Below, piece by piece: positions 10,608-24,082 of a stretch of 64,000 nucleotides of DNA. Under the pieces are notes generated by a model. The model was given only the letters and a program-made list of their open reading frames with translations. It searched no databases and was not told the DNA's origin. Source of the stretch: Euryodendron excelsum (lineage: Eukaryota; Streptophyta; Magnoliopsida; Ericales; Pentaphylacaceae); the NCBI GenBank assembly GCA_033060915.1, contig CM065381.1:5202501-5266500 (forward strand), written 5' to 3'. Position 1 is the first letter of the stretch. Each line of letters begins with the position of its first letter. Made by a program: the position numbers and the translations under genes.

Positions 10608-13600
10608 ATGTCCGTCGCCTCTAAGCTCGGCCCCCTCTCCTTCGCCCTCCCAAACTCTAATCCCAAACTACCATTTCCAAACCCTAAATCACTCTCTCTC
10701 CGTCATCCTAAAACCCTTGCCATCCGATGCGCCAAGAGGTCCCAACGAACCGGGAAGTTCAGGTACCCATCTGAGAAGAAGAAGCTTAAGTCGAAACACC
10801 AACCCCAACTCGATGTTCCCAACAAATTCGAAGGAATTTGGAGGCTGTCTGAGCTCGGAGTCTCAGTTCAGAGAGACCCCGGAAAAGATTTTCTCGGCGT
10901 TTCGGACGCGTTGCTTGAAGAGATTGCTAAAGTTCTCGAATTCCCGGTAATTCTTCTCCGTATTCCAGCCTCCGTTTGGCTGTCCAGAAAGCTTGGGAAA
11001 TGGAACAGAAAACTGGGCTTGGATATTGGTCCCTATCTTGATTGTTTGAATTTCCTCTCTCTTTTCTTTTCTTTGCTTGCGTTTACTCTGCGGCCAAACA
11101 GAGTCTTTAGTTTCGAAAAGTTGTTTCTGATGATATATTAAACACTATAATTTTGTTGAAAGCTCTCGCAATTCTTTCTATAAATCAGCCATGGATTGGT
11201 TTTGTTCTACGTTCTACGGAGTTGAAGTGTTGTATCATACTATCTGAGATTGTCATTTTTCTTCTTAATTGTGCCAGGTTGCTTCTATGCTGCCACCAGA
11301 AGCATTCTCGGTTTTTCGGAAATCTTTTGATGCAAGGAAGGTTAGTTCAATAGGAAGAAAAAATTGTTGTTTCCTATGTTTCTTGTAAGCCTATTGGAGC
11401 ATGTAGAGTATTAGATTCTTATTCATTTCAATTGAACTTTTAAAAAAAAGGAATACACTCACACGCACACGTGCTCACATTAGTTTTAGCTACAGAAGAA
11501 AATGTCAATTGCTGATACTTAGATGAAATTTTTTACGAGGTAAAAAGTCTCCAGTGGTAAGCTAAGTATTAAGATGTCAATTGCTTATAGAGTGGCATAT
11601 TTTGAGGAATAGATTCTTATTCATTTCAATCAACTTCAAGAACACATGCGTCCACATACTCATGTGCGTTAGTTTAGCTGCAAAAGAAAATGCCAAGTTG
11701 CTTGAATCCTGATGAAAATATTTTACATTTAATATGTGGCCAACCCTTTGTCCCAGTTTTCAGTTTTTGATGTTATAGATCAAATCATGATCCATTGGAA
11801 ATGTCCTCTTTCATTCTATACAGTATTGAGTTTCACAAAAATAATCATTTATTTAGTTTCTGCATGAATATTCTAGCCTAAGAAGCATAGACAGTTCTAA
11901 GAAGGTGTCATGTCCATATGTGACACCGACACTTTTAAAACACTTCCTAATATGTATTGGACACATTTGAAGGCATGTCCTATTGTTTTTTAATTTTTAA
12001 ATCAGACTTGCTTCAGGCACTTGGGGTACACGTGTCCATCACAAGCATGTAGAGTATTAGATTCTTATTCATTTCAATTGAACTTTTAAAAAAAAGGAAT
12101 ACACTCATGCACACGTGCGCACATTAGTTTTAGCTACAGAAGAAAATGTCAATTGCTGATACTTAGATGAAATATTTTACGAGCTAGAAAGTCTCCTCAG
12201 TGGTAAGCTAAATATTAAGATGTCAATTGCTTATATAATGGCATATTTTGAGGAATAGATTCCTATTCATTTCAGTCAACTTCAAGAACACATGCGTCCA
12301 CATACTCATGCTTATTAGTTTAGCTGCAAAAGAAAATGCCAAGTTGCTTGAATCCTGATGAAAATATTTTACATTTAATATGTGGACGACCCTTTATTCC
12401 AGTTTTCAGTTTTTGATGTTATGGATCAAATCATGATCCGTTGGAAATGTCCTCTTTCATTCTATACAGCATTGAGTTTCACAAAAATAATCATTTATTT
12501 AGTTTCTGCATGAATATTCCAGCCTAAGAAGTATAGACAGTTCTAAGAAGGTGTCATGTCCTTGTGCAACACCGACACTTTTAAAACACTTCCTGATATG
12601 TGTCGGACACATTTGAAGGCATGTTCTATTGTTTTTTTAATTTTTAAATCGGACTTGCTTTAGGCACTTGGTGGACACGTGTCCGTCACTTAGACACAAA
12701 TGAAACACATTACAAGTTTGAAAAAAATTAACTTGGTTGCTTTCTAATGCCTTCGCAACAATATTGAATATAACTAAGACTCCATGTTTATACACTAACA
12801 ATTTGCTCTCCCTACATTTCCAGTTTCTGAAGGAGCCCAAATTTGTATATACGGTAGATATGAATGTCAATAAACTCTTGGATCTAGAACCTCGTACTTT
12901 GGACTTCATTTCTCAACTGGAACCCAAAGTTGGGCTAATAGAGCATATGCCTCAGGAGAGAGTTTTTGGTGATATAATTAATACCATACATGATTATAGA
13001 AAGGTCTACAATGGTACAGTTTCAAGAGAAGGTGGACACAGAATTCAATTGGGTGAATCATACAAGTACCCAGCTAGTAGAAAACCGAAGGTGGCAGTTG
13101 TTGGTAGTGGGCCATCAGGCTTGTTTGCATCTCTTGTGCTTGCAGAACTTGGTGCACATGTTACTCTAATAGAAAGAGGTGAAGCTGTTGAACAAAGGGG
13201 GCGGGATATTGGTGCTTTGGTAGTTCGGCGAATTTTACAACTTGAAAGCAATTTTTGCTTTGGGGAGGTTATATCTTGATTCTCTTTGCAATTATTAGAG
13301 CTCATTCTAGTCCGTGAATTCTCTTTTATACTAATGCCTTGTTCGGGACTTGATACTCTATTGCCTTGCGATTCTCTCTCATGGAATTGCAAGTAATTAT
13401 AGCCATACTTGTAACAGGTACAACACTTTTAACTACATATAATACTCAATGCGAATGAAAACTGTTAACTAGCAATTTGCATTATTATGTTAACTACGAA
13501 CCTAAAATCACCAGATTGCATTAGAAAGGCCAAAAGTAAAGAAGAGGGCCAGTTAACGAAGAAAGAGAGTGTAGTCTCATGAGGACTTTAAGGCTATCAT

Positions 13601-15385
13601 ACAGTTATAACATCTAAAAGATTTGGCAATTCAATGTTGTAGTGTAAAATTGTAGTAAAACCAGGTCAACAATTTGTTTAAATGAAAGTCTAAGGAATTC
13701 TAAGAGTTTGTTGAACCAGGATGATACACAACTTTTGTTCAAGATTCTTGATTATGGGAAGACGCACTTGGTATTGAAAACTTTTTCTGCCTATATTTCA
13801 TATTCAGACATCACACATTTTTTTTTCTGTCTGGCTGGGGATACGCGAGTGATGCTTCTACATTTTGCAATTTCTTGCTACTTGATTGAGATTGCTTTGG
13901 CACATACTAGTTTCGGTGTTGGTTTACATTATGAAGTAGTTAAATTTATATGCTTTGTGGCTGCAGTTGTTACATTTACACCAAGGTTCAAAGTTTTGGT
14001 ACAGATTGTAATGGACAACCAAGTCATCTTTCAAGGGCTGAAACTATTTTGACCCCTCTAAAAGAATATGGTAAAATATTAAAGTGTAATTATACTTTAC
14101 CTCCTTATGGTTTGAATGAAAATCAAGTAGCTCCCCTCTGGTTAAAAGTCAACACAACCCCCACACAGTTTGGACTGAAGTGCAATCGTTAATATTTCCA
14201 CCCAAATAAACATTACCTGTACTTCATGCACCATAATTCAAATTTTTAATCTGAATATTGATTTTTTTAAGTACATAAAATGATGTTTATGCCCCTGCCT
14301 TTTTCATTTTCTTTATTTCCCTGTCTTCTTCCTCTTCCTCTTTCTTTCTCTTCCTTTTCTCTATCAGCTAGATATTAGCATTTCATCATTTCAGTTCTTT
14401 TCTTTTCCTGCTTTTAGCACTAGCAATCTGGTTAATACAAATCTGTCATTCTTCCACTATATTTTTTTAGCATTTTTTATGTGTTAATTGTTTCCACATG
14501 CTTTTGTTAGAGATCCCTCATTTGATCATAACGAGTCTACTATTGAGGATTGAGGACTTATGTGTGGCAGGGTGGTGCAGGTACTTGGAGTGATGGAAAG
14601 CTAGTGACTAGAATAGGAAGGAATAGTAGTGGTGTTCTGGCGGTGAGGATCATTTGTTCAACCTCGTAACTTAAAGTTTTTTTTTTTGTGTGTTATATGA
14701 TCTGCTAGAGTCTCCGTCATTACGAAACTTAGCATCCAGTGGTTGAGTTACACTAACTTTATTCTTAGGTTATGAAAACCTTAGTTCACTTTGGAGCTCC
14801 AAAGACTATCTTGGTTGATGGGAAGCCTCATTTGGGTACAGACAGATTGGTTCCATTACTACGCAACTTTCGGCAACATCTACGAGGATTGGGGGTGAGT
14901 CAGATATTTGACTTCCCTGAGACAGAAAAATGCAAAGTTCTAAACCATTTAAGATAATTTCTCTTCAATACTTTTTTCTATTTTACTAATTCCGTTTCTT
15001 GCATTGATCTGCCTAGGTTACTATCAGGTTTGGAACAAGGGTAGATGATTTGCTTGTAGAGAATGGAAATGTTGTGGGAGTCAGAATTTCTGATTCGAGA
15101 GGAAACTTGCAGTCTAATAGCCAGAAGTTGGAATATGATGCAGTTGTTCTTGCAGTTGGGCATTCTGCTCGTGATATATATCAAATGCTTCTGTCTCATG
15201 ATATGAACCTGGTTCCCAAAGATTTTGCTGTGAGATACTATCTTTGTCAGTCAACTAAGATAAATAATTTTTGGCATTCACTTCTGCTAAAGCTATATTA
15301 TTTTTTTACCATATCAAGCTCTCTATATTCTTTTCTCCCTTAAAAGGGGAAGGAAAACTCCCCCTGCACCACTTCCTTTTCTCCC

Positions 15386-15459
<74 letters not shown>

Positions 15460-18400
15460 GGGTGGGGTCGGCTTACATACGGAAAATTGATAGGCATTAC
15501 TGTAATACTAATTTGTTGATAGTGAACTCCATAAAATATAATTGTCACGACCTCCATGGTCACAACCCCAATCGTGGTATCATGTCAACTACAAGCAGGC
15601 ATGGATATGGATCATATTCAAGACGGCAGAAACACTGCGGCCTTTGGTTACTAAGTTTTGAACATAAACACACCCTAATGACCCAATTTTATTTTGAGAA
15701 TATTTTTTAAACAATAGTGTATAAAAAAATTTAAAAATCTGAATCAAGAAACATTTTAATCAGTTTTGACAATTAGAATGCATTTTACATTTTATATTGT
15801 GTTGGTTTGTTTCTTTTCTTCTTTCTCTTTTAGTATGTCCAATTCTTTTGTACCAAACCCTGAAATGACCTCAACTAGTGAGTGGTTTGGTGTGGACTAT
15901 AAGCTACATGGAGTGGGAGGGAAAAAAGAAAAAAATAATTTAAGTATGGTGCCCTTTCTCCCATGATGATGTATTGAAGATGGTGCTGGTACTCTCCTCT
16001 TTTTCATTTGAGAATGTCTTATTTATGTTTTCTTTGTCATTTTTCCTGTTTCTTTATTTGTGGCCACCTTATCTAATATGGTGGGGACTGATATTTTTGC
16101 TGTAAAATTTTGAAGTTATGCCTGTCTGTTAGAAACTTGTTTTTTTTTTTTTTGTTAACAACTTACATGGCTGAACAGGTTGGTTTGCGGATTGAGCATC
16201 CTCAGGGACTAATAAACAGCATACAGGTTGGTTATGCAGTCAATTCTTCTGGAAATATCTTTCACTGATTCATGTTGTTAACCCTTTTGGTTTATTGACA
16301 AACCTGGAGTCATTGCTTGATCAGTGGTATTCTTCTGTACAAATTTTCAATTCTTAACTGTGGTTAATTGTAAACTAAAATTTAAATTATATTCAAGGCA
16401 AGGAGTTATAGTCATGCAATTGCACAAAGATAAGCAATAGTTGAATGATGCAAAGCTTCTTCTCTCATCTTCTCTCATCATAATTAGGTAGCTGCTGACA
16501 ATGGTTTAAGCTGGTCAGAACTTGCATGAACTTTCATAGTTGGCAATGTTGTGCAATAATTGTAGTTTGACATTTCCAGTTAGGAGGTTTTGATGCTTTT
16601 GGTATATCAAAACAGGAAATGAAGTTAACAAATTCATTTTGACTACGTCTAAGAACCACGGACACGGACACGTGACAGGGCTACAACACATGACACAGAC
16701 ACGTAAACATAGAGATTTTAAAAAAATGCAAGACACAACATGGCAGGACGGCCAAAATATATCTTGAAAAATGTTATAAAAGTATTTTTATGTATATTAT
16801 ATATAAAAATATTGTAAAACTATTTAAAATTATAATCAATGTATTCCATAGTTTAAACATTAACTAATGTATGAGATGACATTACTTTTGTTTTACAATT
16901 GGATCTCAAATTATTTTTTTCAAACATTTTACGTGTTTTATATATGTCTAAGGAATAGACACGCGTGTCCAAGTAGCAGGCATGCGTGTCCCTTAAGTAT
17001 CTGAAATTTTTCCGGTTTTAAAATAATTAGTAAGATAATAGGACACACCTAGACGCATCTCCAAAAAGTGTCAAGGAGTATTCGGCATGGTATCCGAAAT
17101 GAACACGGCACCTTCTTAGAAGTGTCTGTACTTCTTAGGACTACGTATTATATATACTAGTATATAACTGCTAGTATGTTACTACCCCTTCTTCTCAGTT
17201 GTCTTTTATTAAAAAGTGCTAATGCTTGACTTATTATTGGCCTGACCTTTATTTAACTATGGAAGTGTCAATGAGTTGTCAAACAAGTGTCTAGGAGCGC
17301 CTACATAGTTCACATGGTCGTGGCACCTTCCTAGGAATGTCTGTGCTTCTTATAGCTACGTTGCATTACTGGGTAGGATAATTTGATGTGATATCAGGGG
17401 CGGAACTACCTTAGACAATGGGGAGCCATGGCCTCCCCTACTTTAATAAAATTTCAAATAGCCCTGTTAATTTTGGGTATTTTTAATTTTTTACACTAAA
17501 AGGATATATTGGCCCCCCAAAAATTTCATAATTTTGCCTTTTGCCATTCCAATATTCAGTAATTTTTTCCTTAGCCCTAACAAAATTGAAAATTTTTCAC
17601 CTTAACCTTCCAAAAATTCTAAAATCTTTGCTTTGGCCCATTTGATAAGATTCAAAAAATTTTGCCTTGACCTTCTAAAATTAAAAATATTTATTCTTAG
17701 CCCCTCAGAAAAATTAAAAAATTTTACCTTGGTCTTTCATGCCCCCCCCTCCTCCTCCCCCTCCCTGGACAAAATTCTTGTTTCCATCCTTGTGTGATAT
17801 CATCTAGTACTACAAGGATTGGCCAAGCATCAAGTGGGGTTTGTTACATGTACCCTGAGCCACATAATCTGCCATGCATGGGTAACGCACGCTCTCTAAA
17901 TTCGCGGATTTAACAAAAATTCGTCACCAATTCCCGTAGTTGTTATTTTGAGAGCGTGAATTTGGGGTGAGTTGCATAAATTGACTCACTTTTCATTGGT
18001 TGCATACGATAGTGTGGAGATGCCAACATGTAACTATTGCCTCATTAATTATCTTGCTCTTCCCAACATGAAAAGCCTGTAAGCCTGTCCCACCGGCATC
18101 AATTGTCTTGCCAACTGGATGCACTTTAGATTCATATTAAAAAACAAAACTTTGAATTTACTTTGATTCAGTCAGCAACAAAGATTGCAAGGACACTTGA
18201 CTCAAATTCAATCTTTTGTTGCCACTGTACTGTAAAAATAAACATTGAAGAACTCTCTCTTTTGTTTTCTTTTATTAGATGTTTGTTGTATATACACTTT
18301 TAGATGCATAAAATTAAAGTATAAAAAAATAAATTTACCTAAATATATATATATATATATAAATGTTACATACGTATATATTTATTTTAAACTATATAAA

Positions 18401-20521
18401 TATATACACGTTTTGGAGGCGCTTTCACTTTCAATCCTTTTGACAAAAGACGCTCTCGTGCACCCGCTCCCGCTTCCGCTTCCGCTTCGGCACCCTCAAC
18501 TTGTGACTTAGCATGCACCACTTGTTACTATTTTATGTTCCTGTGATGTTGATTCTGACAAATTCATATATGCAAATGTGCAGTACTCTGGATTGGCTGA
18601 TGAGGTCTACAGTGGACGTGGGAAAGTACCTGTTGCTGATTACAAGGTTGTCAAGTATATTAATGGCAGCGATATGGATACACCCTTTAATTCAGGGACA
18701 ATAAATCGTAGTTGTTATTCCTTCTGCATGTGTCCTGGTGGGCAGGTATGGTTCTTATGATATTCATGCTAGAAAAATGTGATTTTGCAGCATATAACTT
18801 AATTTTCTCTGACTGGTACTTTTCATTCTCGGTTTGCTTGGTCCTCTCTATTTGGTACTGTTTGTTTACTTTTAATGACTGGAACTCTATGATTTTATAT
18901 ATGTATATATTAATTGGGTCACAAAATGAAACATCTATACCATCTGGTCAATTAACTCATTAGTATTGTCAATAACTTGACTGGAAGCACGAGAGATAGT
19001 CTATTGAACACTAATGCATATTTAGGCAATGCGGTTTGGAGTTACTTTCATATTTGAAATGCCTCTTCAGTCTTACATTGTCTAGATTGATCGTGCCATG
19101 AATTCTTCTGTGTGCAGAGAGGCTGGAAACAGTCATCTCTGAGACTATGTTGATGGGATTACTTAACAAGGCACTTGCAGGTTGTTCTCACTAGTACAAA
19201 TCCCTCAGAACTGTGTGTCAATGGAATGTCATTCTCTCGACGTGTGTCTAAGTGGGCAAATGCAGCACTAGTCGTCACCGTCTCATCTAAGGATTTTGAT
19301 GCTCTAAATTTCTGTGGACCTCTTGCAGGGGTTGAATTTCAGGTAGTTTTCCTGTTCTACATTCTTACTTTTTTATTGTGTCATTCTTTTTTTTTTTTTG
19401 GGTTTCTTTCCCTCACCAAATGTAGCTCAAATCCCATGGCAACGGTAGGATGGACCACATGGTCCACCTTGCAGTCCAGTCAATTTTCCTGTTAAGAATG
19501 ATTCATCTCACGCAACAATCAAATTTATTTGAATACTTTCTCTCTGCTTGGAAACTCTGTTCAATCAAATTATTTTTAGGCCTTTGCGATTTTGTTTGTA
19601 TACATGGTGCAATAGTATTAATTTATAGGCAACATGTCCTCTGAATACTTTTTTCGTACCCTTCTATAAGTTAATTTTAACCTATATTGCAATTATTCAG
19701 AGGGAATTTGAGCGAAGGGCGGCTATAATGGGAGGGGGCAATTTTGTGGTGCCTGTGGAAACAGTTACTGATTTTCTGGAGAACAAGCTGTCAGGTAGAA
19801 CATTTATTCTGTTTCTAATTTCTAATTTCTTTACTCCCCAATCTTTATCTAGATTGGGTTCTCTTATTGCTCAGGAGCATCTGTACCACCATCAAGTTAT
19901 CGATTAGGTGTACAGGCAGCCAACCTCCATGAGTTGTTTCCCAGTTATATAACAGAGGCTTTGCAACATTCAATCTCGGCATTTGACAAAGAGGTCTTTT
20001 TTCTCTCTCTTTTTTTTTTTCCATGTTGAATGCTTGGAATTTCTAATTTTAAAAAGTTGACATTTTTCAGTTACCAGGATTTATCTCCAGCAATGCTCTT
20101 CTTCATGGAGTAGAGGTAATCCCAATTTCAGTTGTTTTTCACTTTTACTGATCATTTATCAAGTATGCATTTGACTCTATTGTGGGATTCTCTAGCATCA
20201 CGTTCTTTGAATCTGTGGGTTTATTTTTGTTCCCATCCAAATTGGTTGCCTAATGATGGTTACCATCAAATTTTTGTCGTACGCCAGACAAGAACCAGTT
20301 CTCCTGTCCAGATTCCCCGTAGTACGGAGACTTACGAGAGCACATCATTAAAGGGTCTCTACCCAGTTGGAGAAGGAGCAGGTTATGCAGGTGGCATTGT
20401 GAGTGCAGCTGTTGATGGCATGTATGCTGGTTTTGCTTTGGCAAAAAGTCTAGATCTGTACCAGGGCAGCATAGATTCAGTTTTGGGCAAGGCTCATAAT
20501 GTTGGTTTTGTGAAGTACTAA
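10608..20521 (+). CDS. PDE327: Plastid FAD/NAD(P)-binding oxidoreductase, 13 exons
   Basis: Exons: 10608-10946, 11278-11340, 12824-13267, 14571-14642, 14769-14894, 15017-15229, 16179-16226, 18584-18745, 19181-19342, 19701-19794, 19875-19993, 20071-20115, 20288-20521. All introns are GT-AG and the join gives an open frame of 706 aa. The ATG at 10608 opens a Ser/Pro/Lys-rich, acid-poor N-terminus that looks like a chloroplast transit peptide. Residues about 223-252 form a Rossmann FAD-binding fold with VVGSGPSGL and an acidic end (LIERGE). Near the C-terminus, GLYPVGEGAGYAGGI is the second FAD contact of this family. The layout matches the large bacterial-type FAD-dependent proteins whose Arabidopsis member is PDE327 (At4g30720), named for a pigment-defective phenotype; its substrate is not known to me. 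Introns hold a 646-bp tandem duplication, a CT tract and two hAT-like insertions, without harm to the frame. Confidence 0.9.
11399..12690. repeat. 646-bp tandem duplication in intron 2 of the oxidoreductase gene
   Basis: Units 11399-12044 and 12045-12690 are directly adjacent and nearly identical along their full length; for example GCATGTAGAGTATTAGATTC opens both and GTGTCC-TCAC closes both. The unit includes the left part of the CTAAGAA/GACAC repeat family described at 16649-17138. The duplication lies wholly between exon 2 and exon 3. Confidence 0.92.
15389..15454 (+). repeat. (CT)33 microsatellite in intron 6
   Basis: This is a perfect CT run of 66 bp between exon 6 and exon 7 of the oxidoreductase gene. 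The open frames over it on both strands are repeat artefacts. Confidence 0.97.
16649..17138. mobile_element. hAT-like MITE in intron 7, CTAAGAA family
   Basis: The ends CTAAGAACCACGGACAC and (reverse complement) CTAAGAAGTACAGACAC form terminal inverted repeats. The 8-bp direct repeat GACTACGT flanks it at 16641-16648 and 17139-17146, which is the target-site size of hAT elements. The 490-bp interior is AT-rich, rich in GTGTCC/GGACAC near the ends, and non-coding. Related pieces occur at 11878-12044 (and its tandem copy), 17279-17365 and 35209-35732. Confidence 0.85.
17279..17365. mobile_element. Truncated copy of the CTAAGAA MITE family
   Basis: GGCACCTTCCTAGGAATGTC followed by TGTGCTTCTTATAG matches the right end of the element at 16649-17138 (GGCACCTTCTTAGAAGTGTC, then TGTACTTCTTAG). 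Only the end region is present. Confidence 0.6.
17395..17792. mobile_element. Non-autonomous hAT-like element with 8-bp TSD
   Basis: The 398-bp unit begins CAGGGGCGGAAC and ends GTTTCCATCCTTG, an imperfect inverted repeat of the CAGGGGCGG type. The perfect 8-bp duplication TGTGATAT flanks it at 17387-17394 and 17793-17800; the identity in fact runs on for two more bases (CA). The interior has repeated GCCCC-AAAAATT blocks and no open frame of note. It sits in intron 7 of the oxidoreductase gene. Confidence 0.85.
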
Positions 20522-22393
20522 AAGCTGTTTCAGCCATTTTGGTCCAACGGTTGTTGGATGAAGCTGAAAGGAGCAAACAAGATTGCTACATATTCTCTCT
20601 AGGGACATCAAAGAAGGTAATTTTGTTGGTTTTGATTTTTCGTTATTTTTTGCATTCAACTCCTTTTTTTTAACTGCCAGTAAATCTATAATGCTGTGTT
20701 TGAATCTCAGATTTATGAAGAGAAAAGGAAAAATGATGAGAAATGAATTTACTGTCGTTGTTTAGGAAAAGTGGGGGCAAAAGAAAATACAAGGGAAATG
20801 ACTAATGAGTGGAGAATCCGTATTCTTTTATTTACCTTTACATTGTTATTTATAAACGCATATTCATTCCTTCCTCATTTTCCCAACGAAACCTAACAAA
20901 AGCATAGAATTTGAAATCTCACACCCTTCTTTTACATTGCCTTTTCCTTTTCTTTTTTCTTTCCCTCAATAAATCCATATTCTAAACGTAAATGAATGGT
21001 GTACATGGCATTTATTATTTTCTCAATAAGAGGCCATAGAAGAATCTTATCATTTATATCGAAATGTCTTCTGTCATCTTGATGCTTAGTATTTCTGAAT
21101 TATTGTTTTATTTCCATTCCTCTTGTATTAAGTATTATTTTGACATGAAGCAATTAGATTCATGAGAGTGATACCTTCTATAATTATGTTCTATCTGTTT
21201 GGATACAATGATAATCGTATGTATGGATTGCAGGTGAAACTGAGGTTCCCAATTCATGCTATGGAATACATGATCTAGGTGAGATTGTTTTTGTGCGGCC
21301 ATATATAGAATCATAAAAATATTACAACAGGTGAAGGCTCATGCATGTAGGTGCCTTTGTTTTAGCTCATCATTGTGCAGATTTACTTTCTTGTGCCATT
21401 CTCTACTTCAGCAACATGGACATTGGTAAATTATTAACGTGTTTACAATTTTTGCTCTGCAATATTCGTTCAACATTCTTTGTGATATGAGAGTGTTGAG
21501 CCTTTGACACAGCGGTAGGGTTGCTACTTCGCGACTTGGGCATAGGTTGACAACTATCCTTTCAAAACCATACGTTATTATAAAAATTTTAAAATATCTA
21601 ACACATACAGAATATCTAGAAGTGTGACAACTGTCCTTTCAAAACCATAAGTACAAGCGATTAGAAGCATACGTTATTTTTTATTAATGACAAGACTAAA
21701 TAATTCTCGATGATTTTCCTTGTAAACAATCCAACACTCAATAAAACCCTCGAGGGTTGGCTTAAACTCAACTCAACTCGGATGGTAGCGCCAAGCATAA
21801 CCCAGTGCCTGCTACAGCTGGAGATGGTTTCCTTTGTAATTTTTGTCTTTTCAATAAAAAATTAAAAATCTACATGGCAATTTGTAGTTTGGAACATCAT
21901 GTTGAGGCATCATAGGTGACAAGTAGGACATAATAGTGGGTTTTTTGGTTTTGTTCCCTTAAAAGAAAGGGTTAATTCTCAATAAAAGACGTTGGGGGCA
22001 GCAATTGGAAATGCAAGGGCATGGCATTATGTTATTGATTTGATGATCACCATGATTGTGTTAAGCATATTATTGCACATGAGAGCCCATCATTTGGTTT
22101 TTAGTAGTCTTTGTACAGTGAAAGATGGGCTGCAGTGTGAATATATGCGATATAAAATTGCACCTTTATCCATTGTTTTTTGATCTTCAACAAAGTTATA
22201 ATTTAAGACGAATAATGTAAATTCTGTTTTTTAAGCATGAGAATAGTCGTAAGTTAAAATAAAGCTGCATGCATCTGATTCTCTTTAGACAAACAATTGC
22301 ATAAGATTTGGGCACTCGGACTATCCAAAAAAAATATTTAAATATCTACTATCAAAGTTGTTTTTGGTTGTTTTAGTTGTTATTTATTTATTA

Positions 22394-22573
22394 AGTTTAG
22401 TTTTGATGCACTAACAGTGTAAAAAAATTTTACACAAGAGGTATCACAATGCGACACTTGTCTTTTAAAAGTTAAGTACAACATAAAAATGCAAGATTCA
22501 TGAATACGTGTCGTATTTTAGTGTCCGCTTATGTAAAAAAAAATTATACTGTTAGTGTATTAAAATTAAACTC
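22394..22573. mobile_element. Short foldback MITE
   Basis: The left end GTTTAGTTTTGATGCACTAACAG pairs with the right end, whose reverse complement reads GAGTTTAATTTTAATACACTAACAG. Both ends continue into a GTGTAAAAAA-type stretch. The interior has GTGTCGTATT and CGACACTTG blocks. About 180 bp, non-coding. Confidence 0.7.
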
Positions 22574-23871
22574 TTATTTATTTTATATGAGTAGATAACA
22601 TAAACAAACCTTACAGGCATCAAAGATAGTGCATGCCAGCCACTCCTATCTTTTTAATACACATCCAACCCATGTACTCTTTTCTTATTTAAAAACACAT
22701 TTACCCAATACACAAGACTCTCCTTTACAGTAGGGTCTGGGATAGCCTTATACTATTTTCAATAAGTTCAGTATATTAAAATGTTGAGCTTTTTTAATTA
22801 TAACCACATCTTTTTTGGTTGGTAGTTATTATTTACAATTCGACATATGGCCCTTATAATAAGCTCAAACGACAATCATGGCTTTGAAATTATTACCACC
22901 TTAACATTCCAAGCAATCACACACTTGTTCATATAAAAGCTGTTAACAATCCCAAACACTGTAAATTAATTGGGATTGCGGTAATGTCCTTTTGGTTTAT
23001 TCATTTAGAAAACAATCATAACTTTTAAGCCCATTCTCACAAGAAAATTATTCAGTTTAATAGTGATACCAAATCACTTTTGTTAGCGTATTATCACGAA
23101 TCAATGAAATATGTTCACATGAGCATATTAAAATTCTTGTCAGTTGTCGGATAATTTAGAGAAAACATCTCTCAATTAACTACGTAATTTTGGGTGACTA
23201 GAATAAATACCCATCAGTTTGGTGCTATTTTATTAGCTCGAAAAATGTTACACTGAATATTTTCTCCATTCTCACTGGTGGATTCAAACCAACTGGGCTC
23301 TGGTTTAAAAGACAAAACAATATTGAACACCCTCAATTAATTAGTGATGGATTTTGGTGCAAGCATCATGAATAGCATAATTAGTACAGGTGCACAAATA
23401 TTTGGTAGGCCCAAATAGAAATCATATACAGACCCACTGAGAGTCAAATGGCATACAATTTGTACAAATAATCATATCATGTGGCAACATTCAAGCAATT
23501 TTTAGTCAATACTTTGACTATGATTGAAAAATGTATATTCCAAATCATGAGTTATGTTAGGAGATTCATTATACCAAAAAAGGAACCATTTTAAAAGCTT
23601 TTAGACGTTTTTTTGTTTTTTTCATTGAATTAATTTTCTGGACACTTGAGCATGCCCACAACACAACTTTTATTTCAAATAGTGCTTGTAAACACTATTT
23701 TTATTGTAATTTTTATTTTTTGTATATTTGATGGGTCTCCCATGTAAAAATTAAATTTAAGTGACAATAGTTGATATATCACCCTACTCAAATTTTGTTC
23801 ATAATTGGATAAATTTAGGAATTCAAAAGAAACGCTTGCATGACTCCTATGTCAACCCAAATTCTAATTTA

Positions 23872-24082
23872 GGGTCTATTTGATAAGGTTTATTTCAAGC
23901 TTTTTTGGCTTGACTTTTTAAGAAAAAAGCCATTTTTTCTAATTTTTTTTCTTTCTTTTTTAGTTGTTGTTGCTTTTCTCCTAGTCTTGGCTTTTAAAAA
24001 GCACAAAAACTAAATTTTTTTGGCCTCTTTGCTTTTAAGTAAAAAAAAATAAAAAATAAAAACTGTACCAAATAAGTCCTTC
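23872..24082. mobile_element. Foldback MITE with T-rich/A-rich halves
   Basis: The left end TAGGGTCTATTTGATAAGG pairs imperfectly with the right end (reverse complement AAGGACTTATTTGGTACAG). The interior folds back over GCTTTTTAAGAAAAAAGC-like runs. It belongs to the general TAGGGT-TGTTTGG type seen at 9145-9369. Non-coding. Confidence 0.55.

Noticed and set aside
10717..10950. Open frame overlapping the first exon of the oxidoreductase gene
   Set aside because: It is an alternative frame of exon 1; the 13-exon model in the main frame gives a full known family protein.
15271..15563. Open frames rich in Ser-Leu or Arg-Glu on both strands
   Set aside because: They arise from the CT microsatellite in intron 6.
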